Source of the DNA: Atopobium sp. UBA2090
GTDB taxonomy: Bacteria > Actinomycetota > Coriobacteriia > Coriobacteriales > Atopobiaceae
Direction of reading: 5' to 3'
DNA length: 5,917 nt
Assembly (NCBI GenBank): GCA_002331575.1
Contig: DCZG01000056.1
Coordinates: 1-5,917, forward strand
Shown: positions 1-5,487 of the stretch, in pieces
How positions within the stretch are numbered: position 1 is the first letter of the stretch
Layout of the letters: each line of letters begins with the position of its first letter
Translations under genes and position numbers: made by a program
The notes under the pieces: model-generated
What the model was told of the DNA's origin: nothing
The model's input: only the letters and a program-made list of their open reading frames with translations
Database searches by the model: none

Positions 1-27
1 TGGAAAAGCAACCTGTCCCCTTTTCCA
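1..27. repeat. Short inverted repeat at left edge, REP-like
   Basis: The first 8 bases (TGGAAAAG) pair with bases 20-27 (CTTTTCCA), leaving an 11-base loop that contains CCTGTCCC. The minus strand reads GGGGACAGGTTGC within the same hairpin. From general knowledge, GGGGACAGG-type palindromes are scattered between genes in many bacteria and can accompany REP-associated transposases; linking this copy to them is inference. It lies beyond the terminator-like hairpin at 30-58 and is cut by the window edge, so the full element may be longer. Confidence 0.45.
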
Positions 28-29
28 GG

Positions 30-58
30 AGGAGCCCCGACGCGAGGCCGGGGCTCCT
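30..58 (-). terminator. Terminator-like GC-rich hairpin
   Basis: Bases 30-39 (AGGAGCCCCG) pair perfectly with 49-58, a 10-bp stem around a 9-base loop. It begins 25 bases beyond the stop codon of the peptide-binding lipoprotein, where a transcript end is expected. Neither strand has a clear U-tract after the stem, so it is not a textbook intrinsic terminator. It could serve both strands if a plus-strand gene ends just left of the window. Confidence 0.55.
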
Positions 59-83
59 TCGTGACGCACTCTGTGACGTGGCC

Positions 84-1757
84 TTACGCGAGCTTGGCGT
101 ACCTGAGCTCGGGCGTGCGGCCCGCGTCCACCATGAGGTCCTGGTACTTGTCGGAACCAACCTTGTTGAGGGCCTTGTGCAGAATCGGGATGATCGGCAT
201 GTCCTCGGCGCCGATGGCGTCGGCCTCGTGCATGAGCTTGATGCGCGCTTCCTCGTCCACGGTCTTGCGTGCCTCGTCCAGCTTCGCGTCAAACTCAGCG
301 CTGGAGTAGTGGGAGACGTTGTCACCTACGCCGGTGTACATGAGCGGCTGCAGGAAGTTGTCCATGATGGGGTAGTCGGCCGTCCAGCCGCGGGAGCCCA
401 GCTGGAAGGTGCCATCGACGTAGCGGGAGAGCATCGTCGCGTACTCGAGCTGGTCGATGTTGACGGTGATGCCCACGGCTGCCCAGTTCGCCTGCATGGC
501 GACGAACTCGTCCGTGCTCCTGGAGGAGTTGACCATGATGGAGAGCGTGATGCCGCGGCTGCCGCTCGCATCGGCGGGATAGCCGGCCTGGTCGAGAAGG
601 GCGTTGGCCTTGTCGACGTCATAGGCGGTGTAGATCCAGGTGGACTCGTCGTTGCCGGCGATTCCCGGCGGGACGATGTCGCCCGAGGGGGTCGCGGTGC
701 TCTCGTAGAGCGTGTCGCAGAGCGACTGGCGGTCGATGGCGAGTGACATGGCCTGACGCACGAGCTTGTTCGAGAGGATCGGGTCGTTCACGTTGTACGC
801 GAGGTACTCGGTGTACATGACCTGCCCCAGCAGGGTCTGCTTGCCCGGTGAGACGGTGTAGCCGTCCTCGGACTCGCCGTAGGTCGCGGCGGTCTCCTTG
901 ATGCGGCCGGCGGGGATGTCGCAGAGGTCGAGATTGCCAGCCTGGAACTCGAGGAACGCGGTGTCGGTGTCCTTCTGGATCGAGAAGTTCACGCCGCCGA
1001 CCTTCGCGGGCTTGTCCCCGCCGTAGTCGGAGAACTTCTTCATGTTGATGAACTGGCCGTCCTCCCACGAGCCGTCCATCATGAACGGGCCGTTGCCCAC
1101 GGGGGCCTTGGAATAGGTGGCGAAGTTGTCCTTGGCGCAGTCGGGAATCGGCGACAGCGGGGTGCAGCACACCACGAACGGGAAGTCGGCGTACGGCGAG
1201 GCGAGCTCGACCTTGAGCGTGTAATCATCGGGGCAGGTGATGCCCGTGAGCTCGTCTGCCTTGCCGTTGACCACGTCATCGTAGCCCTTGACCAGGGCGA
1301 GGTGGTACGAGACAACCGACGGCGAGTCGGTGGTCTTCGGGTTGCAGATGCGGTTCCACGCGTACTTGAACGAGTTCGCGGTCACGTCGGTGCCGTCGTG
1401 GAACTTCAGTCCCTTCTTGATGTGGAAGGTCCAGGTGTCGGCGGAATCGTTCGAGTCCCAGGACTCTGCCGTGAGTGGCTTGAGCTCCTCGGTGGCGTAG
1501 TCATAGCGCGTGAGCGGGTCGAAGAGCTGCGCCGCCACCGCCGCGCCGTTGAACTCCTCGATGTCAAAGGGGTCGATGCTCGTGGGGTTGTCGATGTAGC
1601 AGCTGATCGTCGCAGAAGCGGTGGCGTCAGTGGATGCCGAGGACGAGCTCGACGCCGAGGAGCCGGTGCTCCCGCTCGAGCACGCGGCGAGACCCATCGC
1701 CGCACCCGCGGCCGCCGCTCCCTTGACGAAAGAGCGCCTGTCCATGGAAATTCCCAT
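84..1757 (-). CDS. Peptide ABC transporter substrate-binding lipoprotein (family 5, OppA-like), Tat-exported
   Basis: This 557-residue protein should capture oligopeptides (or another family-5 ligand) outside the membrane and pass them to an ABC permease. Residues 6-13 (DRRSFVKG) form a twin-arginine export motif. A short Ala/Gly-rich hydrophobic stretch follows and ends in the lipobox LAAC, so Cys26 would be lipidated. A Ser/Thr/Ala linker spans about 27-49. Residues 97-137 (ending in TANSFKYAWNRI) match the conserved family-5 signature, and GWTADYPIMDNFLQPL at about 457-472 matches a conserved C-terminal-lobe segment. The length is normal for the family. The start was chosen at MGIS because AGGAGG lies 4 bases upstream. 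MDRR at 1745 would be 16 bases from it, and a start at 1892 would put extra residues before the Tat motif. The mature protein has eight cysteines besides the lipidated one. No permease or ATPase gene is next to it in the window. The ligand is not readable from the sequence. Confidence 0.93.
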   Translation of the reverse strand: MGISMDRRSFVKGAAAAGAAMGLAACSSGSTGSSASSSSSASTDATASATISCYIDNPTSIDPFDIEEFNGAAVAAQLFDPLTRYDYATEELKPLTAESWDSNDSADTWTFHIKKGLKFHDGTDVTANSFKYAWNRICNPKTTDSPSVVSYHLALVKGYDDVVNGKADELTGITCPDDYTLKVELASPYADFPFVVCCTPLSPIPDCAKDNFATYSKAPVGNGPFMMDGSWEDGQFINMKKFSDYGGDKPAKVGGVNFSIQKDTDTAFLEFQAGNLDLCDIPAGRIKETAATYGESEDGYTVSPGKQTLLGQVMYTEYLAYNVNDPILSNKLVRQAMSLAIDRQSLCDTLYESTATPSGDIVPPGIAGNDESTWIYTAYDVDKANALLDQAGYPADASGSRGITLSIMVNSSRSTDEFVAMQANWAAVGITVNIDQLEYATMLSRYVDGTFQLGSRGWTADYPIMDNFLQPLMYTGVGDNVSHYSSAEFDAKLDEARKTVDEEARIKLMHEADAIGAEDMPIIPILHKALNKVGSDKYQDLMVDAGRTPELRYAKLA

Positions 1758-1761
1758 TTCT

Positions 1762-1767
1762 CCTCCT
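1762..1767 (-). promoter_or_regulatory. Ribosome binding site deciding the lipoprotein start
   Basis: On the minus strand AGGAGG is followed by AGAA and then ATG at 1757. The 4-base spacer is short but workable. The next in-frame ATG (1745) is too far away, so this site favours the MGISMDRR start. Confidence 0.7.
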
Positions 1768-1776
1768 GTCATTGTT

Positions 1777-1797
1777 CGGGACGCCCCCTGCGTCCCG
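1777..1797 (-). promoter_or_regulatory. Leader hairpin 2, just before the lipoprotein ribosome binding site
   Basis: CGGGACGC (1777-1784) pairs perfectly with GCGTCCCG (1790-1797), giving an 8-bp stem with a 5-base loop. In the minus-strand transcript the loop reads AGGGG, and the stem ends 9 bases before the AGGAGG site. No U-run follows, so it does not look like an attenuator terminator. Its position would allow an effect on translation or mRNA stability; that role is inference. Confidence 0.5.
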
Positions 1798-1799
1798 TC

Positions 1800-1829
1800 A
1801 CGTCGGCCAACGCATCGCGCGGCCGACGT
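1800..1829 (-). promoter_or_regulatory. Leader hairpin 1 or operator-like inverted repeat
   Basis: ACGTCGGCC (1800-1808) and GGCCGACGT (1821-1829) are perfect 9-base arms around a 12-base centre. The repeat lies just downstream of the candidate -10 element at 1834-1839, overlapping the expected transcription start. It could be an operator for a dimeric repressor or a structured start of the mRNA leader. The sequence alone does not separate these. Confidence 0.5.
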
Positions 1830-1833
1830 CTTG

Positions 1834-1861
1834 AATGTAGGACCATTGCTCGCGCTTTGAA
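1834..1861 (-). promoter_or_regulatory. Candidate promoter of the lipoprotein gene
   Basis: On the minus strand TTCAAA (1861-1856, 4 of 6 consensus bases) and TACATT (1839-1834, 4 of 6) are separated by 16 bases. Transcription would start near 1827, giving a leader of about 70 bases containing both hairpins. The match is moderate and other placements are possible. Confidence 0.35.
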
Positions 1862-1963
1862 AGGAAAGAAATGCGTACGAAGCAATCAGCAACCGCCACG
1901 AGCCGTTCGCGGGAATGAACTATCCTTTCAGGGGCACAAGAATCGCTGACAAAGGGGGACGAC

Positions 1964-2776
1964 ATGTGGATGGCGAGAAGTACCTGGACGCAGGTGCGTG
2001 ACTACTTCGACGAGCATGACCTCGTGTTCATTGGCGTCGGCTCGACCGAGTGCCACGGACGTCACAACCCGCTCGGCACCGACACGATGGCCCCCGACGC
2101 GATCCTCGAGCGCGTCGAGGAGAGGGACGGCGCGTTTCTCATCGCGCCCACGCTTCCCTATGGCGCGACGGACGACCTCGTGGGCTATCCCGGCACCATC
2201 TCGCTCGGGGTGCAGGGCCTCTATGACGTGCTCTCGCGCATCACCGACCAGCTCTACGACTACGGTGCGCGCAGGTTCGTGTTTCTCAACGGCCATGGTG
2301 GCAACGTCAAGTCCCTCACGATGTGCGCGATGGGCCTCAACGACAGGGGCTGTCTCGCGCCGGTCGTCAACTGGTGGCGCATCGCTCCCCAGCTCGATCC
2401 AGCTTGGGGCGGTGGCCACGGCGGCGCCATGGAGACGAGCGCCAACCTGGCGATAGACCCCGACTCGGTGGACCTCTCCCAGGTGACGGACGAGGGTCTT
2501 CTCGCGGACATCGGTCCCGACATGCCCTCGACGGGCTGGTGCTCCGTACGCTATCGCGGCGTCGACGTGGACGTTCCTCGCCACCTCTCCCGCTTCGCGA
2601 GCTCGGGCTGGGTGGCAGAGGGGTTCGAGGACCATCCCGCAGGTGCCAGCGCGGAGCTCGGGCGCGCGATGCTCGACGGCACCGCCGCATGGCTCGTCAA
2701 CTTCGCCCACGCCATCGCGGCGGAGCGACTCCCCGAGGTCATCGACCCCGAAGACGCAACGGGACCCCTCGGTTAG
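1964..2776 (+). CDS. Creatininase-family metal-dependent amidohydrolase
   Basis: This 270-residue cytoplasmic enzyme belongs to the creatininase family, whose members use a binuclear metal centre to hydrolyse cyclic or linear amide bonds (creatinine, formamidopyrimidine intermediates, some peptides). The first metal motif is GSTECHGRHNPLGTD at residues 26-40, with Glu29, His31 and Asp40 as expected ligands. NGHGGN at 109-114 supplies His111. GGHGGAMETS at 150-159 supplies His152 and Glu157. The C-terminal part (GWVAEGFEDHPAGASAELG, about 215-233) matches the family's usual ending. The length is typical (about 240-270). Position 30 is Cys where many members have Gln. The start at 1964 follows AAGGGGG with a 5-base spacer; Met3 is a weaker alternative. 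It is read divergently from the peptide-binding lipoprotein, 206 bases away, and has no partner gene to reveal its substrate. Family is confident, substrate unknown; true creatininase activity should not be assumed. Confidence 0.9.
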   Translation: MWMARSTWTQVRDYFDEHDLVFIGVGSTECHGRHNPLGTDTMAPDAILERVEERDGAFLIAPTLPYGATDDLVGYPGTISLGVQGLYDVLSRITDQLYDYGARRFVFLNGHGGNVKSLTMCAMGLNDRGCLAPVVNWWRIAPQLDPAWGGGHGGAMETSANLAIDPDSVDLSQVTDEGLLADIGPDMPSTGWCSVRYRGVDVDVPRHLSRFASSGWVAEGFEDHPAGASAELGRAMLDGTAAWLVNFAHAIAAERLPEVIDPEDATGPLG

Positions 2777-2785
2777 GGGTCCCGT
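2759..2785. terminator. Hairpin between convergent genes, overlapping a stop codon
   Basis: ACGGGACCCCT (2759-2769) pairs perfectly with AGGGGTCCCGT (2775-2785) around the 5-base loop CGGTT. The stem is 11 bp. The TAG stop of the creatininase-family gene (2774-2776) lies at the loop and inner stem, so translation runs into the hairpin. The aminopeptidase on the other strand ends at 2827, so one hairpin can serve both transcripts. The U-tract is absent on plus and weak on minus (TTGCGTCTTC). Confidence 0.7.
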
Positions 2786-2826
2786 CGAAAGCAGTTCCTG
2801 CGAGTCGGCGCCGTCGCCGGGATGGG

Positions 2827-4218
2827 CTAGGCCAGCTTGAGGAACGCCGTGTAGCCTCGGTAGGCCTCGAACACGTCAGCCTTGCTCACGGCCTCCCAGG
2901 GGGAGTGCATCGAGAGGACGGGCACGCCGCAGTCGATGACGTTCATGCCGTAGGTGGCGAGGATGTAGGCGATGGTGCCGCCGCCGCCCGCCTCCACCTT
3001 GCCCAGCTCGGAGGTCTGGAAACGCACCCCTCCCTCGTCCATCACGCGACGTATGGTCGCCACGTACTCGGCGTCGGCGTCGTTCGAGCCAGACTTTCCG
3101 CGGCCGCCCGTATACTTGTTGAAGGCGAGGCCGTGCCCGAGATAGCAGGAGTTCTTCGGCTCGTAGACCGAGGCGTAGGCGGGGTCGAAGGCCGCGGAGA
3201 CGTCCGACGAGAGCATGTTGGAGTTGGTCAGGCAGCGGCGAAGCTTGATGTCGCCGCCCTCGCCTGCGAGCTCGAGGACCTCGGCCATCGTGTTCTCGAA
3301 GAATCGGCTGCTCATCGACGTGGCACCGCGCGAGCCGATCTCCTCCTTGTCGACGAGGATCGTGACGGCGGTGCGGGCGGGAGACGTGCAGTCGAGCTGG
3401 GCGATGAGCGAGGGATAGGCGCAGGAGCGGTCGTCCTGGCCGTAGCCGAGGATCATCGAGCGGTCGAGGCCGAGGTCGCGGGCGGCGCCGGCAGGCACGA
3501 CCTCGAGCTCGGCGGAGAGGAGGTCCTCCTCGTCGATGCCGAGCGCCTCGCGGACGATGGCGAGGACGCCGGCCTTGACGCAGTCCTTCTCGGCATCCTG
3601 GTCGTCTCCAGAGACGGGCCTGTTGCCCACGATGACGTCGAGAAGCTCGCCGTCGATGAAGTCGGATGCCTTCTTCTCCATCTGCTCGTGACCGAGGTGG
3701 GGGAGAAGATCGGTGATGCAGAAGACCGGGTCGTCCTCGTCCTCGCCGATTGACACGGGTACCGTCACGCCGTTCTCGAGTGCGATGACGCCGTGGATGG
3801 CGAGCGGGAGGGTGACCCACTGATACTTCTTGATGCCGCCGTAGTAGCGGGTGTCGAGTGTGACGATCTCGTTCTTCTCCTCGAGCGGGTTCTGCTTGAC
3901 GTCGAGACGCGGGGAGTCGATGTGGGCGCCGAGGATGTTGACGCCGTTCTCGAGCGGCTCCGTGCCGATCTCGACGAGCATGAGGCTCTTGTCACGGACG
4001 GAGGCATAGACCTTGTCGCCTGCGACGAGCTTCTTGCCTGACGCGATGCGGCTCTCGAGGCTCTCGTAACCCGCGCCCTCCGCCAGGTCGATGGCGGCCT
4101 CGCAGCACTCTCGCTCGGTCTTGTTGTCCGAGATGAAGGCCTTGTAGCCTTCGCAGAAGTAGTTCAGGTCCTCCAGGTCGTCAGCGGAGTAGGCCTTCCA
4201 AGCGTTCGGTCGTTCCAT
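2827..4218 (-). CDS. M18-family zinc aminopeptidase
   Basis: This 463-residue cytoplasmic enzyme removes N-terminal residues from peptides using two zinc ions; bacterial M18 enzymes contribute to peptide recycling. In order, HIDSPRLD at residues 99-106 supplies a zinc histidine (His99) and the catalytic-site Asp101. GYGQDDRSC at about 258-266 carries the bridging aspartate (Asp262 or Asp263). DKEEIGSRGATS at about 290-301 holds the Glu292-Glu293 pair (general base and ligand). SSDVSAA holds Asp339, and SMHSPWE near the end holds His438. All expected metal residues are present and the length is normal. The start at 4218 was chosen because GGGGGG lies 6 bases upstream. An in-frame ATG at 4254 overlaps the stop of the preceding gene (TAATG) and would add 12 residues, MQTGTRDNGGTK. 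It is probably co-transcribed with the Ser/Thr-rich membrane protein. Substrate preference cannot be fixed from the sequence. Confidence 0.95.
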   Translation of the reverse strand: MERPNAWKAYSADDLEDLNYFCEGYKAFISDNKTERECCEAAIDLAEGAGYESLESRIASGKKLVAGDKVYASVRDKSLMLVEIGTEPLENGVNILGAHIDSPRLDVKQNPLEEKNEIVTLDTRYYGGIKKYQWVTLPLAIHGVIALENGVTVPVSIGEDEDDPVFCITDLLPHLGHEQMEKKASDFIDGELLDVIVGNRPVSGDDQDAEKDCVKAGVLAIVREALGIDEEDLLSAELEVVPAGAARDLGLDRSMILGYGQDDRSCAYPSLIAQLDCTSPARTAVTILVDKEEIGSRGATSMSSRFFENTMAEVLELAGEGGDIKLRRCLTNSNMLSSDVSAAFDPAYASVYEPKNSCYLGHGLAFNKYTGGRGKSGSNDADAEYVATIRRVMDEGGVRFQTSELGKVEAGGGGTIAYILATYGMNVIDCGVPVLSMHSPWEAVSKADVFEAYRGYTAFLKLA

Positions 4219-4253
4219 CTTCGTCCCCCCATTGTCTCTCGTGCCCGTCTGCA

Positions 4254-5237
4254 TTACACAGTCGACGTTGTCGACGTGGTTCCCTTCGTGGTCCCGTTCG
4301 AGGTGCTCGAGCTCGTGTTCGTCGTGCCCGACGTCGTGGAGCCCGTCGTCGTGGAGCCCGTCGTCGACGAGTCGGTCGAGGAGCCGCTCGTCGAGTTGTT
4401 CGTGGAGCCGCTACCCGAGGTGCCACTCGTGCCGCCTCCCGAGGTTCCGCTCGAGGAGGTTGACGAGTCGGTGGTGGAGCCCGTCGTCGACGAGCTGCCG
4501 CTCGAGTCCGACGTCGTGGACGACCCGGTGCCGCTGCCAGAGTTCGTGGAGGTTGTCGAAGAGCTGTCATCTGTGGTCTGTGAGCTGCTGGAGGTGTCGG
4601 ACGTGCTCTGGGGCTTGCTCGGCGCGCTCGTGGACTTCGTCTCCTCGACCACGGTGGTCTGGTCGTCGGTCGAGGACGACCCAAGCTTGGTTCCGATGCC
4701 GGCGCCCTGGGTCGCGAGGTTCACGATGATGGCGTAGGCGATGACGGCGACGAGGGAGATGGCGATCGTGATGATCGTGGCGGTGAGGATCGCCTTGCTC
4801 TTGCGGCGCTTCCGGACGGCATGGCGCATGTTCGCGGGAGCGACGGGCGTACCGGTCTCCATGACCGTTCGCGAGGTCGCGTCGACGGGGGAGGGCTGGG
4901 GGTGCGGTGCGACGGCGGTCTCGTCCGCGCCAGCGAATGCGGACGAGCCACTCGTCATGCGTACCGTTGAGCCGGGAGCGCCCCCGTCATCGGAGACGTT
5001 CGAGCGAATCTTGTCCGCGGATGCGGAGAGGATGTTCTTGTAGACCTGTGTGGCGACGGCGGACGCAGCGGCGCCGATTGCGGCTCCGATGATCGAGCCT
5101 GCGATGCCGATCTGTGTCGACAGCGCGAAGGCGGTCGCCGCGGCGAGGGCGCTCGCGAAGACCTGTGCCATGGAGAGATCCTCGAAGATGCCCTTGCTGG
5201 ACTGGTCCTCGTTGGTTTCGTTATTCTCACGTGCCAA
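4254..5237 (-). CDS. Uncharacterised membrane protein with Ser/Thr/Gly-rich tail
   Basis: I do not recognise a named function. From the TTG start the protein has 327 residues in four zones. Zone 1 is an acidic N-terminus (about 1-20). Zone 2 is an Ala/Gly-rich hydrophobic stretch at about 25-65 with small-residue spacing (GIAGSIIGAAIGAAASA) ending in VYKNILSASADKIRS; similar segments occur in actinobacterial membrane proteins, from recollection. Zone 3 is a polar linker closed by the basic patch RKRRKSK (142-148) and a clear membrane span (about 149-172). Zone 4 is a tail of about 150 residues, nearly all Ser, Thr and Gly, without Cys and ending in TSTV. The basic patch before the span predicts the tail outside the cell, where it may act as a stalk and be O-glycosylated (inference). 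There is no LPXTG anchor. TTG at 5237 is preferred: AGGGGG lies 9 bases upstream, whereas ATG at 5267 has only a weak, distant AAAGG. The gene is divergent from the aldolase and directly upstream of the aminopeptidase. Confidence 0.8.
   Translation of the reverse strand: MARENNETNEDQSSKGIFEDLSMAQVFASALAAATAFALSTQIGIAGSIIGAAIGAAASAVATQVYKNILSASADKIRSNVSDDGGAPGSTVRMTSGSSAFAGADETAVAPHPQPSPVDATSRTVMETGTPVAPANMRHAVRKRRKSKAILTATIITIAISLVAVIAYAIIVNLATQGAGIGTKLGSSSTDDQTTVVEETKSTSAPSKPQSTSDTSSSSQTTDDSSSTTSTNSGSGTGSSTTSDSSGSSSTTGSTTDSSTSSSGTSGGGTSGTSGSGSTNNSTSGSSTDSSTTGSTTTGSTTSGTTNTSSSTSNGTTKGTTSTTSTV
4333..4362 (-). repeat. Tandem 15-base coding repeat in the Ser/Thr-rich tail
   Basis: GTCGTGGAGCCCGTC occurs twice back to back without mismatch and encodes repeated Thr-Thr-Gly-Ser-Thr units near the C-terminus. 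The period is a multiple of three, so gain or loss of a unit keeps the frame. Related degenerate copies run through about 4330-4560. One 21-base stretch is identical at 4351-4371 and 4474-4494. Confidence 0.75.
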
Positions 5238-5246
5238 AAAACATCG

Positions 5247-5252
5247 CCCCCT
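5247..5252 (-). promoter_or_regulatory. Ribosome binding site favouring a TTG start
   Basis: AGGGGG on the minus strand lies 9 bases before the in-frame TTG at 5237. It would be internal to the coding region if translation began at ATG 5267. Two bases after it an out-of-frame ATG (5244) opens a five-codon reading frame ending in TGA at 5229-5227; its spacing is too short for efficient use. Confidence 0.5.
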
Positions 5253-5311
5253 GGGACAGCGATACATGTCGTTTCGACCTTTCGCGCGCTTGCTTCCGCG
5301 CTAGGAACCAG

Positions 5312-5317
5312 AGTATA
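5312..5317 (-). promoter_or_regulatory. Candidate -10 element for the membrane protein-aminopeptidase unit
   Basis: TATACT on the minus strand matches 5 of 6 bases of TATAAT. No good -35 hexamer is found 16-18 bases upstream (the region reads CCTCCC). A start near 5305 would leave a leader of about 70 bases before the TTG codon. Confidence 0.35.
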
Positions 5318-5436
5318 GGGAAGGGCGCTCGCATGGGAGGAAATACTCACGAAGAAGCGACAAGCCTCAGAGAAACCAAAACGGACGCATTTCGTACGTC
5401 CCCCGAGCCGTGAACAATCTGAAACCGTTCTCGCGC

Positions 5437-5442
5437 TATGAT
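5437..5442 (+). promoter_or_regulatory. Candidate -10 element for the aldolase gene
   Basis: TATGAT matches 5 of 6 bases of TATAAT and lies in a locally AT-richer stretch. The best -35-like hexamer, TGAACA (5411-5416), is 20 bases upstream, longer than ideal. Transcription would begin near 5449, giving a leader of about 40 bases with the ribosome binding site at its end. Confidence 0.4.
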
Positions 5443-5487
5443 ACTCAAAGCAATGCCCCACAAACCACAGTCATTTTGGAGGCAACT

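Noticed and set aside
78..746. Plus-strand open frame opposite the lipoprotein C-terminal half
   Set aside because: Antisense shadow of a well-supported gene; composition is Val/Gly/Arg-rich without motifs.
1758..1892. Extended N-terminus of the binding protein starting at 1892
   Set aside because: It would place 45 residues before the MGIS start and its Tat motif, and would be encoded through the leader hairpins and candidate promoter; the AGGAGG site supports the MGIS start.
1928..2710. Minus-strand open frame of 260 codons opposite the creatininase gene
   Set aside because: It lies antisense to a gene with clear motifs and has no recognisable domain; high GC explains the absence of stops.
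2323..3753. Long plus-strand open frame (476 codons) across the end of the creatininase gene and most of the aminopeptidase
   Set aside because: It spans two convergent genes with intact catalytic motifs, is rich in Arg, Gly, Ala and Val as expected for a GC-rich shadow frame, and shows no family motif.
4276..4737. Plus-strand frame encoding a Val/Pro/Glu-rich protein
   Set aside because: It is the complement of the Ser/Thr-rich tail codons; the apparent repeat composition follows directly from that low-complexity gene.
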